Shown piece by piece: positions 1 through 14,686 of a DNA stretch of 64,000 nt (its first letter is position 1; every line of letters begins with the position of its first letter). Where the stretch lies: positions 15,457,840 to 15,521,839 of the forward strand of contig NC_135183.1 of NCBI RefSeq assembly GCF_041146795.1, written 5' to 3'. The position numbers were made by a program, and so were the translations under genes. The notes beneath the pieces were generated by a model. It did no database searches. It was not told the origin of the DNA and saw nothing but the letters and a program-made list of their open reading frames with translations. Source of the stretch: Maylandia zebra (lineage: Eukaryota > Chordata > Actinopteri > Cichliformes > Cichlidae).

Positions 1-80
1 GGGCCTCTTTGCTTAGGCTGCTGCCCCCGCGACCCGGCCTCGGATAAAGCGGATGAAGATGGATGGATGGATGGTGCTTA
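1..80 (+). repeat. LINE 3'-end-like sequence with (GGAT)n tail
   Basis: A GC-rich stretch ends in a short (GGAT)n run near positions 60-75. A similar arrangement, 'gaccgcgaccctgagaag' followed by ATGG repeats, recurs near 62790-62855. This is the usual appearance of a LINE 3' end with a microsatellite tail in fish genomes. The family cannot be fixed from the tail alone. Confidence 0.5.
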
Positions 81-214
81 AAGTTGAGTTTTAAAAACAT
101 GTCTAGTGCCATCTTCTGTTAATACCAAACATTAAGTCATCAGGTCGGTTAGTTGGTTGCAGTCAGACTTACATGGGTTTATGTTAGAAAAGTAGTAACA
201 GAACCAAAAACTCA

Positions 215-640
215 TGGGTCACTTTTGTGCTGCACCCGGCTGTAAAAATGAGTTTTGTTATAACTGAGGATATACTGTCTACTTTCACTCTTGCTCTTTA
301 AGCAGTAAGTGCTTCTTCGTTGATTGGGTAGCTGCACCGAAATGGTAAAATCCATCTGTTAGCCATAATGTTTAGTTTTGTAAAGCACCTTAAAAATGAG
401 GACCGTTTTGTTTTTGCTTGCACGTCTGTCGGGTAAGTCCTGGAAAAGTTTGAGGCTGCAGTGCACAAGTGAAGGCAGCAGAAGATGTGCTGCCTGGTGT
501 GGGATGAACACGTAGCACAGATCAGTGTTTATATGGGCGTTTTGAGAATGAACATAGGCTGTGGATCCAGATCGTCCAGTCAGCTGGACGTCATGACAAA
601 TGACAAGAAGAATGTAATCACTGTGGCAACGTGCAAACAA
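215..640 (+). pseudogene. Possible decayed THAP-domain (P-element-like) fragment
   Basis: A plus-strand frame from about 215 reads MGHFCAAPGCKNE, resembling the start of a THAP zinc finger (C-x4-C), then loses frame. Further downstream 'VWDEH' recalls the conserved DEM-type motif of THAP9/P-element transposases. Several in-frame stops are present, so nothing intact is encoded. The short minus-strand frame over 359-640 looks like a shadow. The family call is inference from two short motifs. It lies inside the expected cdc14a intron. Confidence 0.3.
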
Positions 641-679
641 AAAACAGAGGTTTGAAGTCAGAAGGAGGAGTGGAAATAA

Positions 680-2753
<2,074 letters not shown>

Positions 2754-3389
2754 CCTGAACAAGGCAGACAGGATCGGGGACTGTTTTGCACCCGCCACCG
2801 TCACGGATCCGTCTAACGCCTGACCTGTCTCGGCTCCGCCTGCTATCTCCACAAACTTTTCTGAACTGCTAGCAGTTCAATAAGCCGTTAGCGGGCTAGC
2901 AGGCAGCTGAACAGAGTTTTAACTAAAGTTAGAAACTTTCACATTAGTTCCACACTGGTCTTTTCAGCTTCTCCCCTCGAAAATACTATCCTTTCTACTC
3001 ATTGCTTTCTGTTTTATAACGACAAGTATTCTCAGCCTTCATATTAGCATGTTAGCACCACTCGACGACGATCCGACACTCTAAAACTCAGATTGCCTAA
3101 ATCCCTCCTTAAGACACGTTACTGTAGCAACGGGAGCCGCTCCCATAGCAACGACAGCCAATCACCAAACAGAACATGCTGCCTTTCTGCGTTGCTTTCA
3201 AGTTCCACTGGGAAACAAATAACGAGGCCTTCAATCACTCGGTCTACTCGACTAGTATTTGATAAGCTGGAAAAAGAAAAAACTAGTTGGTTCCAAAAGA
3301 AATGATGTAAATAAAACAGAGCAACGATTTGCAAAGCCAAAAACTCCGTATTTTATTCACAAAAGAACACAAATTATATGAGTTAAAAA

Positions 3390-3560
3390 TGAGTCAATGA
3401 GAGGGACAGTTCAGACTGAGCAACTTGGAGACAAAGTGAGAGAGACAAGATTGAGATGGTTTGGACATGTGCAGAGGAGGGAAAGTGATATAAGATAAAG
3501 GATGAGAGGGCGGAGGAAACGAGGAAGACCTCAGGGGGTTAAATGGATGTAATGAGCACA
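3390..3560 (+). pseudogene. RTE-like LINE reverse-transcriptase C-terminal fragment
   Basis: The plus-strand translation contains KVRETRLRWFGHVQRRES followed by a GRP-like Arg-rich segment. This matches the conserved C-terminal tail of RTE-type non-LTR retrotransposon proteins in fish. The frame is broken by a stop. A second, longer fragment of the same family lies at 52.83-53.15 kb. This is a 5'-truncated dead copy. Confidence 0.65.
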
Positions 3561-5139
3561 TATAGAGGGTTGGTGTGACTGTCAGATTTATTATTCTTAT
3601 TGAATGTGCCAATGCAATAACAATTAATTATCAGTTTTCTTCTTCTTCTTCTTTCCTTTAACAATTTGATGTGTAAGTTGTCTTTCAGATTTGAGAGAGC
3701 TCCCACAAAAGTTATATCAGGACAGGCAACTCAGTCAGCAATTGTCTGAGTATCTTGAAAAGTAACAAACCAAGAGCAATCTCAGGCACACTTTATCAAA
3801 GAAACACCATTCAAAGGTTGTGAGTCACAAGGCTTTGAACTTTTCCATGTTTTTATATCTTTTACTTTTTTTCACAGTAGCAGTTTAAAGTTTTATGACG
3901 CATTTGATTGTTTTCAAGAAATTTTCCTCTTGCAGTGTGATAACATCTATCACTATAATAAATAATTAAATATAAATAATATTCATTATGATGGATTTAT
4001 GGTTCTCTCAGACATCCAACAACCTTGGCCATTAAAAGCATTCACAAAACAGCTTCAAATTTTAAGCTGAAAATCAGACGCAGAGGGTGTCTTTATACTG
4101 TAATCATGTCCACGTTATGCACACTAGGTAAGTACTGCTACTCGCAGTGAAAAATGTTTTCCAATATGACTTGTTGGTATTACTATGTCACTATCTCTCT
4201 CTCTATCTAAATCATTATGGCTGATCTTGTGAGTGTGTATGGCAGTCAGCATGTGACATTGCTATCTGGATCATTCAAACAGCAGCTTAAAACCCCTTTA
4301 AAGTAAAACCGCACCTATATTGATGTCACTTATCTGAGCTGATAAAATGTGCACATTACATGAGTACTACTGTTTAAACAGAAGGTGTTTCAATGTGCTT
4401 GCCTTTCAAAGTAAAATCCAGTTAACAGTAAAATGACATTTTAAAATGTTTCCAGCTGCCTTTATCACTCTCAGACCTTTACGGGCTGAAAAATAATCTC
4501 TACGTGTTGTTTCAGCTCTCAAATGATTTTAGCCAAATTATAAAAGAACTTAAAAATAAAAGTTCAAAATTACATAAGCTGTTTTTAGGGGTTAAAAGAT
4601 GATTTCTTTATAATATAAAATAAGTGCATTGAAGTACAGACACTTGTGCCAAAAAGTATACTGTGATAAAAACTGAAGTATTGACTTAACAGATTCAAGT
4701 AAAAGTGAAAAAGTATGGGCTCTGAAATGTACTCAAAGTAAAAAAAATAAAAAGTAGCTCTTTGGAAGACGTTTCTACCAGCCATTTATGTGCAAAGCTA
4801 ACTGAACTATATTGATAAACTAATAAAACTATGATATTACATTGGAATACAAACATTTTAATCTAAATCCTAATTCTAATAAAACAGAGAAAAAGAAAGG
4901 GAATTTTTTTTTTTTTTTTTTAACGGTTCTATTTGCTGTTGCCTACATTGTAGATGGTGAGTCTTCCTCAACACCTAAACAGAAAAATGAGTATGGGGTT
5001 AAAGTGGGGTTCGGTAGGTGCGGGGATGTTAAGAATAACTGCGGTGGCTCAGAGTGGGGGCAAATATCACAATACAAAATGATTTCTAATGTGGGTTCCA
5101 GTATATTTTCTTTGTGTTCAGGCTGTGATTGGTTGACCC

Positions 5140-6115
5140 GTGCTGCTGAGGCTGCTCACAGGTTTACTGCTCTTTGTGGATTTACACAACTGAACGGAAC
5201 AAGATTCGAGCAACGTGCTTCGGGACTTTCTGAACCAGTTAATCTTTGTCTTCCTAAATGACATACTCATCATCTCAAAGAACTTTATAGACCACCACGA
5301 CTATGTTTTCCAGGTACAAAGACAGCTAGAAAACAGACTGTGTGTTAACATGAGACAGGTGCGTTGAATCTGTGACTTTTCTTGGTTTCATTATCAAAAG
5401 TGAAGGTAGACCTAGCCAAGGTTTGCAACCATTTGATGCTCAGCAGAGATGGTTTTCTTTGACACCTCTACTCAGGTTTACGGTTTAGGAGCAGTGCTCT
5501 TGTAGCAACGGAAAAGCAAAATGCATCCGTGTTGCTTTTCCCTGCTTTTTTTATTTGTGCCCAAAATAAATCTTCAAGTTCTCCACCTGCAGGATTACTT
5601 AGACCTGTACTCCACCTGTATATGCATTGTCCCTGGATTTTGTCATTGGGTTGCCTCTGCTATCACTTAACAACGTCATTGGAGAATCGATCTCCAAGCT
5701 GCTCATTTCATTGCTCTACTCTAGCTCCCTACAGCACTACAAATGAATCAACTACCGATCGACCATGTGATCCGCCTCCAGGGGATACTTGTTGTCATCA
5801 TCTCAGACAGTTGCCCTCAAGTCACCTTGAGAGTCTGGAAAGAGTTCTGCATTGCCATTGGGCCAAATGTTAGACTCTCATCTGGTTTCCAGCTGCAGAC
5901 TAATGGCCAAATCGAAAGAGCCAACCAGGAGCAGGAAGCAACCTTTGGTGTGTGGTATCAACCAACCAGTATCAACCACTGCAACAGGTCTCACCCTATT
6001 TGAGGCATCTCTTGGTGACTGCCCACCCTTGTTGCTGTCTGAACAAGGTGAGCTTACAACACCATCTTTGTTGCTGTCTCCAAATTACAGCGGTCCATTT
6101 TAAATTTAGGCCATT
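5140..6115 (+). pseudogene. Decayed Ty3/gypsy retrotransposon pol fragment (RT and integrase)
   Basis: Around 5225-5345 the translation reads VFLNDILIISKN, a degenerate form of the reverse-transcriptase catalytic YLDDIL box, followed by a leucine-rich segment and ENRL. Around 5743-5950 a longer frame carries the integrase core: ISD, a VWKEF-like segment, LSSGF, QTNGQ and ERANQE. A short frame continues to about 6100 with ATGLTLFEASLG, typical of the region after the integrase core. Frame changes and a large deletion separate the pieces and no LTRs were found. It is an inactive relic of an endogenous retroelement. Confidence 0.75.
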
Positions 6116-6194
6116 ATCAACTCTGTTTCTATCCTCTGTTTTCAGCATAATTGCTCCAAGAGCACACCGATGACTCATCCAGGCCACAAAAGAA

Positions 6195-6760
6195 CCCAAA
6201 ACAGCTAAAGAACTGCAGACCTCGCTTGGCTCCGTTAAGGACAGAGTTTATAATTCAACAATAAGAAAGAGACTGGGCAATAGTGGCAGCCGTGAGTTTC
6301 AAGAAGAAACCTGCTGCTGAGCAAAAAGAACACAACAGTTCATCTCACATTGGCCAGAAAACATCTTGATGATCCCAAGACTGTTGGGAAAATGTTCTGT
6401 GACTGATGAGACAAAAGATGAACTTTTTTAAGGTTTGACTGCTGTTACATCTGCCATAAAACGAACACAGCATTTCATAAGAAGGACATAGCAGCAACAG
6501 TTAAACATGGTGGTGGTAGTGCGATGGTCTGTGGATGCTTTGCTGCTTCAGGAACTGGATCACTTGGTATAATTGGTGGAAACATAAATTCTGCTCTTCT
6601 CATGCTCAAAAACCCTCCAATGAGGTTGAAGCAATTCTGCAACAGTGGGCCAAAATCCAGCACCACGATGTGAAAGACTCATTGCAGTTGTTGCTGCCAA
6701 GGGTGGCACAAGTTTTTAGGTGTAGGCAGCAGTTACTCTCTCACACAGGTTTGGGTAGCT
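6195..6760 (+). pseudogene. Tc1/mariner-like transposon relic
   Basis: Around 6510-6585 the plus strand reads VKHGGGS, then a CGCF-like segment, then a Gly-rich run, the signature segment of Tc1-like transposases that follows the second catalytic Asp. The preceding 300 bp resemble the 'LTDETKFEL' region with frameshifts. No terminal inverted repeats were located. It is non-functional. Confidence 0.55.
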
Positions 6761-7329
6761 TTTATCTTTGTCTAATATTAAAATTTGTTTAATATGTGAA
6801 ACATGTAAGTGCAATGTAAATAATGAAATTCTGAATGCAATATAATTTCATTGAAATTAGATTTCTTCCTCCAGCCAAATCCAAGACATCAGCATTTCTG
6901 GATAAACAAAGGTAACCAAGGTCAAGGTGTTTTGAGTCTATTATCTGTAATTAATGGTAAATCCTCAAGCAGATGACCAAGAGACGTGTTTGTTATGGGG
7001 CTTAGGCCTCATTTAGTCAATAAAAAGTCATATTTATAGATAAATATGAAAAAGAATATGTCATTAAAGTTACAATAATGAGTCCCTACAATAAATAGGA
7101 GTTTCTATTCTTTTGTTTTTCCTATGTCTTTCCTAAGTCAATCAAATAGTTTCTAGAAAATTCTTTAAACTATTCTGTGTGAAATGTAGGTGAAATGATC
7201 CTTCCTCTGACCTCAGACTGAGTTTGTGGTAAAGTTTCCTGCTGTATTTGTATTACAGAGTAGTCCTTTAACTTTCATTGAGCATCTGTATGTATCCCAA
7301 TGACGACTTCAAACTCACCTGCGATCAAT

Positions 7330-7430
7330 GAGATCCACACACAGTTGGGAGCTGATCCTGATCCAGGTCCCGGCCCCGGTACCGGTCCTTGTCCAGGTCT
7401 GGGTCCTGGCTGGAGTATCAGAGGGTTGAC
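7330..7430. repeat. Short degenerate CCAGGTC/CCGGTC repeat
   Basis: The stretch is built from variants of a 6-12 bp GC-rich word (ggtcccggccccggtaccgg and relatives). It gives Pro-Gly-rich reading frames on both strands. A frame open on both strands across a simple repeat is expected and does not support a gene. Confidence 0.6.
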
Positions 7431-9735
7431 CTGGTGGGTCCTCCAGGACCCGGTGTCTGCCATACTGCAGGGGAACAAACAGACTGTAAGGGTACAGCTG
7501 AAGGAAAGAGGTGTCAGGTGCCCTGGATTGGGTTACCCCTGGTTCCAGAGGGGACAGAGGTGTGAGTTTACAGCCTCCTCAGGTTTCAACACACATTCTG
7601 AGCTGGACTTCCTGCTATGCACACTGTACATCATGTCACCTACCGCAGGTGAGTTAGAGGGGCAACCAACACAATAACTAATGACATCACGGAAACAGGA
7701 CCATAGGACACAGGAAGTGCAGGTCTAGAATAGTCAGGAGCCAGTTACCCATTTAATCCGCAGCACACATTCAGTTTTTACATCAAAAACACTTTGATGC
7801 TATTTGGGAAGAAACTGCATGGGGTAGAAAAGCTACAAAAATGTTTTAAAAACCCTGCCAATACCTAACCATTCAACCACCCACATAATACACAGTGAGT
7901 AACATACGTTTTGAACACGTCACCAGTTGTCTAAGTAAAAATATTTCTGAAGGTGCTATTGATATGAAATTTTCACCAGTTTTTCAGTGAAATTTTCAGT
8001 ACCAACCCATCCAATTCACACATGGAGAGAAAACCATAGATGTCCATAATTTAATTTATGCGCAATAATGAGAAATGACACATGGCAAAAGTATTGAAAA
8101 CATGAAGAAAGGGAGATCCAAACAGGCATGGAAAGTCATGGCCCAAAGCCCAGAGAGCTGGGCAATGTGGATGTGGAGCACTCTGTGGAACCTGAGGAAC
8201 AGGTGGTGTGAAGAGTTAGGGTCATCCCCTCCTGCCAGTTCTGGGGGTGACATAAAACTTAAATAACTAGAAAGACACCACAGGCCACAACATAAGATAA
8301 AAAAAAAAATTCAAAAGATTTGCTGAACACAGAATAAAAAAACACGGCTGATTTGGCCAAAACAGGCCCCTCGTACAGCTGTAAATCCTCCTATTAACGA
8401 CTTCATCAGTGCCCGTAACAGTACCTCACTTTATAGACATGTACAGCTCTGTTGTACTGATAGAACTTTGTTTTTCTTTTTGGTGGACTGATTTTCTCTC
8501 TTATATCAATTTATACACTGGATCTGCACACAACCACACAGGCGTCCCTCAAAACATGCAGTAAACACAAACAAACTTTTTTCTATTGACTCAGTGTCTT
8601 GTCCTGGTGTATGTCCTGTGTTTGTGTGTAGTAACTGGTTAAGTCATCAGTCCAAAATTAAAGTGGTTACATATGAACTGCAATTCTTGAGCCTAAATCT
8701 TGCAACCATGTAAACAGTAGGAGTGTGTGGTCAAATATCTATAAACCTCCACTCACAGCTCCTACACAACAACATAAAGCCACAGCACAGGGCTAATTGT
8801 AAACGGATTGGCTCTTACATAGCACTTTATACAACATCACATTCACACACATGCATCTACATCAAAGCGCTTCCTACTATTCATATGAACACCAGGATCA
8901 AACCACCAACCCTGTCATTAGTCGGTAACCTGCTCTACAACCACCCCAACTGAGAACTTCCTCCTTTGTAATCCCCATATCTGTATTAAGCTTCTATTTG
9001 CCATATTTCAGATCTCCTGTAGGTGGGACAAGTAAACTGGGAATGCCGTACATTTGCTGAATGAATTTTATTTTGGTTCGGGAAGCACAGCAGTCATCTC
9101 TTCCCAGTCAGCCTGTACGCTCATCTGTAGAGGCCCGATACATCGGTTCATAGTGGGCATGCTTCCAATGAATGTAGATTCTGAGCAAAAACCATTGCTT
9201 TTAAGAAATCATACTGAAGGTTGCGCAGTAGTTGAATTGCAATCAGTTTTATGATGAGCTTGAGCAAAGCATGCAGATAAAGATAGAACTGGAAGACAGT
9301 TTATTCATTTTATTGGTCAGGTTATGATTACAACTCAAAACTTCATATGTAGTGGTCACTGTTAGATAATCAGCAATGCTGATGTCTGAACCGGACTGAC
9401 AAAGCCTCTCAAAAGTCTAACTACTACACTCCACATAAGTGTTAAATAGTCCTGATCCTTTAATTGCAATGACCCTTCTTTGCTGAGGGTTTAATTCTCA
9501 TGCAAAAAGCCAAAATCTCAATCAAGGCTATGGATATATGAAAATTTTCAAAACTGAACAAAGAAAACTCAAATTTGACAAAGGAGGATACTGACCAAAA
9601 AGCATAATCCCAAATCTGCTTTCAGTCAAAGAGCAACCAAAGAACCAGGAAAGTGAAGTGCACATGGGGAAACATTGGAAATCTTTCCTTGGAGCAGTTA
9701 AAAACAGGCAGAAACATGTGAACACAAGGAGGAGA

Positions 9736-9745
9736 TTTATTTATT
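9736..9745 (-). terminator. Candidate polyadenylation signal of rtca
   Basis: The minus strand reads AATAAATAAA about 100 nt past the rtca stop codon at 9848. It is the first close match to the AATAAA hexamer in that direction. The cleavage site would be around 9710-9725. Confidence 0.5.
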
Positions 9746-9847
9746 ACAGTATTTCTGGAAAAAACCCTGAGAGACAGAAACTAAGAGGGTCGGCCACGTT
9801 TGGAGCAGCTACCGAGCGTGGGGTCAGTGTGTGCACAGCGTGTTCTG

Positions 9848-12800
9848 CTACAGGTTGGGGTTCACCGCTCCTGATCCTTGACATTCGATGATGTAGGTGA
9901 TGTTTCTGCTCAGCTCGTCTTCGCACTTTGTTATTGTGAACTTTGCCTGCAAATACAACAGCACACAAGGTTAATGACTGATCAGCTCGACTCAGACCCG
10001 AGGATGACCTGAGGTGCTGCGTCAGACACCAGGACAAGATAAAGAAGCAATATTAAAACTGAAACTGTGACTCGCGAACAGAACAGGCACCATTTGGGTC
10101 AGTCTTGTGCTGTAAGAGTTTCTGACCTGAGTCAGCTGCTCTGCGATGTGAATTGCTGTCTGTGTGTGTAGTGTCACAGCACCGGTTCGAATCCGAGACG
10201 TTCCCTTTGCCAGCGCCATGAAGATAATGAGCTGCAGAGGAGAGTCAGAGTAAGGTCAGAGTAAGGTCGCAGAGTGTGTGTGCGCGTGTCGCTCTCTCTC
10301 ACACTCACCTGGTCCTGCAGGAATTCGTCCACGCAGCCATTGTGTCTGATGTTTTTCAGCAACATCTCAGCAGCTTCAATACCCACTTTATCTGCATACA
10401 CACCTGAAAAACAAAAATCCCATGTACTTGAACATCTGCACTGTCAAAGAAAAGTCACTGTTTCAGAACATCAGCCCAACAAGCATTCAAAGCATGTTTG
10501 TTTTCAAAGAGGGGGGCATGGGGAAGTAATGACTTCATATAAATTACATTTCTCAATGAGGTGTCAACATTTATCACATTACTGCAGCATTGCTGCCACC
10601 TGCTGGTTCGTGTGACTCCTCACCTTTCTTTCCCAGTGCTGAACCAGCAAATATGCAACCTGTAGAGGACTCGGCAATGATTCTGAAAAAGAGGTGGAAA
10701 AGCAGTCAGGGGGCTGATCCTTTGGGGAGCATTGGCAGTTTTAAACCAAGAGCTTCATAGCGTACGGCCTCTTAGACCAGGTTTCACAAAGCTATAACTC
10801 CTCTTCATGCTGAGGATTTTAAATGATCAGGACTCTGGCCAAATGCTTTTCCTCTTTTCTAAAGTTCCAGAACATTTTTTCTTCCTTGCGTGCCAATGCT
10901 GAATGCATCGTATGTTCAGAGCTTACAATATTCCATTTCCATTCCCGCAGGCCTTTTCCTTCTCTTGCTGTGGCTGGATGTTGATGTAAAGTTCTTTGAT
11001 TTCCTTCCTGATGGTTCGAACAGCAGCAGCTGACATGTCTTTAGCCAACTGTAGAAAACAAAAACTACAGTCAGCTCAATAAAGAAAAGCATACCTGACA
11101 TTTTCACATTTAGTTTTACAATAACAGACTACGCAGCACCGGACAATACATTTCATTCGAAAGTTCCTTAACTAAGTTTAAGAAAGTGAATCCATTTCCA
11201 CAGAAACCTTGGCTACAGTGGCTCTTCTTAAACAGAAGGCAACAAATCAGAGAGGTTCAGATTTTCTCTGTATGTTCCAGGCACAACTTGTCCTGGCATC
11301 ACATATGTTGCCCATATCTTTATGTCATATTATGTTATCTTGGCATGTACCGTTTGAAAGGGCAGCATCTCCTAAAGCAACCAGACACTCATCCAGTGTG
11401 CTGTTTGCACTTGAGATATAGATGAGAGGCTGGCACTCCCCATACTCCAAAACTCTCTGACCACTGCTAATTTGTCTTGCATCACGATTGTCTAAATGAT
11501 TCCCCCATAACAACATGGAAAATTTGTGAAGTCACATGATGGTCTGAAAAATTGTCTGACTAGAATCTGCATCCCATAAACTGCTGGTAGATTCATTTCT
11601 GGGTCTTTGCACAGTACAAGGGTTAAATAGCACACTGTTCATCAGGAATTCAGTGCAGTTGTGGAAGATGACAGTTAAGGGCTAACTATACTGTTATGCA
11701 CTGTCTCCACTGCTGTTCTGCACAGGACTCAAACCTAACGCCAATTCATCGCAAAGAGTGGATATGTTTATATATTCAGGAGTGGAGTGCACTCCTTAGC
11801 CAGGTGGAGACCGAACGACCAAGTCCAACACTAGGCTGTTGGGTCTCCAGCTGTCCGTGTCCACAACAGACTTAAATCAAGGCTTAAAGTCGCCATCTTG
11901 GACTCTAGCTGGTGATGTCAGTCCTTATCCTGTTCTGAAGCCTCGGTGAGCTTTGTGTAGCTCAATATAAACAAAGTGAAAGACTGTATAAAAGATGGAC
12001 GTAGCAAGGTCATCACATTAGAGTTTCAAAAAAACTGACGTTAGTAGGAGGCCTCACTGTGAAACTGCTTATTCATTGGCTAGCCATTTTTGAATGACAA
12101 GTCATTAGCCAACGAGCTAATAATGAGCACAAATAATCCTTTCTGAAACATAGCATGTGGCTAAGACTAGTTAATTAGCAGTGACTGTATTATCAAAAAA
12201 AAATAACAAAGAAGAAATTGTGTACCGGCAAATTAATGAAAGACTGGAAAAATAATCTAGTACACAAGAAAAACAAAAACACAACAGTTGATGCAGTAAA
12301 AACCATAAAATGAGTAATGTGAGTGAGTGTGAACTTTACTTTGAAAGGTAGAACTCCAGCAACATAAGCTCTACCATAGATCTTTGTGATGTTTCCTCTC
12401 TCAGTCATTGTGACAGGCGTCAGCTCTTTGACTGGATTCACCGTCACCATGACCTCACCTCCACCTTTAGGGTAGAAACCCCTGATACACAAATACACAG
12501 TCAGATACACACAAGTACTCCAGTAACATTTCAACTCTGTAGATCTTGGTACACTGACCTCATTCTGATGTCACAGTCAAAATGGACTCCAAACTTCTCC
12601 ACAATGGGTTTGAATACCTGAAGACAATTAAAAAAAAAAAAAAAAAAAATACAATCAAATGTAATATAAAAACAAACTCTATAAACACACACTTAAAGTT
12701 CTCTGCTTTCACTTTCACTGGAAGTGCATCAAGTTAGGCACTAACTGAAGCTCTGAGTCAGTTAGCAGGGTAACAGACTGTGGTAACCCGAAGTTTCTCT

Positions 12801-14413
12801 CTGGTTGACTAATATCACAAGCCCATCAGTAAACTCTGTCTTATCCCTTTCTACACATTTGATCTTCACTTTCTGTCTCATAGGCCACATCAGATTACTG
12901 CTGAATAACTAGATTTAAAAGTCAAATAGAACTCCAGCAACATCTAATGAATATTAGACTTGGGTGGATGACCACTGACAGCATAAAAAGTTGTGTTCTA
13001 TCAAACTTTAATACAGTCTATGGAGGATCAGCGTGGTCCAGGCAAAATAAAGTGACTCTTTCCACTCTAAAGGTAAACATCATGGTCCATACTGACATAT
13101 TATACTCTTCAGTGAGTTGGATTAAAACGGAGACTGTGTTCTTGGTATTGGGGTACCAATGATGATTACTTTGTCTGTTATAGGGCTGCGGTGTGTCTAT
13201 GTCGATTACCTTGATAGTGTAGTCAATCTGAGGAGCCATCTCTGCGTTGGTTCCTCCCTTCAGACAGAGCTGTGAGGCAGCATCGGCATAAAGAGCACAA
13301 GGCAGAGCAACCTGCAGCAGGAGACACACACTCCTGACACACACACAAGAAGTGATTATATATAGATGTTTAATGTTTAAAACAAAAACAATCAATAGCT
13401 TTTGTATTACTGCCAGATAGCAGCTGGTTACATAGTAAGCGATGCAGTCAGTGGGTCAGACTTACCCTGCAGTCTGCGTGTCAGCCGTGTAGTTCCCAGC
13501 CCGGGTTTTACCAGGAGTCAGACTGATGTCAGTGGAGCCAATGCTGGCTCCTTGAAGACTGCCAGAACACAGATCTGAGACCAGCTGCAGGCCGGTCAGG
13601 TGCTGTGGTCTGCACACAATTGATCAAAATGTTACGATTTGAAATTTCAGAACTCTGTTCTTTTACTGGGACTTTGAGGGGGCTTGTGCCTCCAACTTTT
13701 TAAGAACGAAATAGAAATGCACACGAAAACGTCGCAAATAAAATGCACCGAACAGTAATCAATAAAATCTAATTAAGATAACTGATTAAAAGCCGAGGAA
13801 GTTCTGCGGCACAGAGTCGTGAAGGTTTCTGCTGAAGCTGCTAAAAGTCGTGCTGTGCAGACTGAAGCTGAAGGTGACAGATGGTCTTCTTTTCACACAG
13901 AAGCTGCGTTTTTAAATCAGCTGAGTCTCAACAAAAGCACGCAAACAAACCGGGAGGTATTTAACTAATCAGCGTTCACACGGTAGAGCAAATAACACCA
14001 ATGTAAATAAATCGGACAATCGGTTGTTTTTGTTAATACTTTTAAGTTAACCGATGCATCAACTTTAATGAATAGGCTAACATTAGCCTGCTAGCACTGA
14101 GCTAGTAACTCACCTCAGACCCGGCGTGCTTCTGCCGGCTCGGATTTTAGTGATTTTGATGGAGGACCCGATGATGCAACTGAGCGCCGCCGAGACTCTC
14201 AGGATCTGTCCGCCCTGCACAGAGCAAATGAAGGGGAAACAGAAGCGACATCAGCGAGCTAAAAACCGCCTGCTGTCCGCCGCGCTAGCATTGTGCTAGC
14301 ACATTAGCGGCGGGGAAAGCCGGCAGCTTTTCATGTGATCACCTCCCCAACATAAAGTGAGTACTCACTCCTTCCATCACGCTGCCGTCTATCTCCACAG
14401 CCTCAGAGTCCAT
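9848..14413 (-). CDS. rtca: RNA 3'-terminal phosphate cyclase
   Basis: Nuclear enzyme that uses ATP to convert an RNA 3'-phosphate into a 2',3'-cyclic phosphate, through an adenylated-histidine intermediate. Exons in transcript order: 14369-14413, 14114-14214, 13466-13609, 13210-13333, 12559-12617, 12340-12481, 10927-11048, 10624-10682, 10309-10403, 10127-10231 and 9848-9946. All phases join, giving 364 codons plus stop against 366 residues in human. Visible motifs: [11 protein letters not shown] near residue 14, [14 protein letters not shown] near residue 129, [10 protein letters not shown] near residue 159, and the catalytic-His segment LHTQTAIH, with His near residue 319. The exon 1 ATG is the only in-frame start before the conserved N terminus. 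The gene is intact. The next gene on this strand is cdc14a. Identification is secure. Confidence 0.96.
11740..12190. repeat. Probable interspersed repeat in rtca intron 6
   Basis: The stretch includes 'gactgtataaaagatggacg' and nearby text that looks like a common fish interspersed repeat, but I could not define ends or a coding domain. It has no gene-like reading frame. The rtca reading frame is unaffected because it lies in an intron. Confidence 0.35.
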
Positions 14414-14641
14414 CTTCATTCAAAACAAAATTTTTTTTACTCGGATGCTATTGCTCAGCTCAACTCCAGGTTCCCGTACTTTTCCCTTGTGTTTGTTCTT
14501 CTTCTTCTTGGTCTTTATCAGCGGTTGACAAAGAACGAATTGGTGCATTACCGCCACCTACTTGTATGGAGTGGGAACTAGAATGACGCTTCAGGATTGG
14601 ATGCTATTATACAAATGGGTTTGTCTTAGATACCTAATTAA

Positions 14642-14686
14642 TATGGCGTTATTTTTGTAGAATAGTGGCACAAAAATAACGCCATA
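14642..14686. repeat. Perfect 17-bp inverted repeat
   Basis: Arms 14642-14658 and 14670-14686 are exactly complementary, with an 11-nt spacer. The similarity continues imperfectly outward on both sides. It sits about 230 bp upstream of the rtca start and may be a miniature transposon remnant or a cruciform-forming site. Confidence 0.85.

Larger units (their letters stand above)
2854..9735. other. cdc14a-rtca intergenic region, repeat-rich
   Basis: No supported gene lies between the cdc14a start and the rtca 3' end. About 2854-3120 is the likely cdc14a promoter and 5' leader. Fragments of an RTE-like LINE, a Ty3/gypsy element and a Tc1-like element lie at 3.4, 5.2-6.1 and 6.2-6.8 kb and are listed separately. 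The stretches 3.6-5.1, 6.8-7.3 and 7.7-9.7 kb are AT-rich with no convincing coding signal. Near 8070-8260 and 8800-8945 the sequence resembles degraded interspersed repeats; the latter has a 'tagcactttata' segment followed by a text like a fish SINE end. Confidence 0.6.

Noticed and set aside
7275-7677. Pro-Gly-rich frames on both strands, collagen-like at first sight
   Set aside because: They arise from a short degenerate GC-rich repeat open on both strands. There is no Gly-X-Y periodicity of useful length, no splice-supported extension and no homologous flanking exon.
12193-12534. 113-codon frame in rtca
   Set aside because: Only the part within 12340-12481 is coding. It is rtca exon 6 with read-through into both flanking introns.
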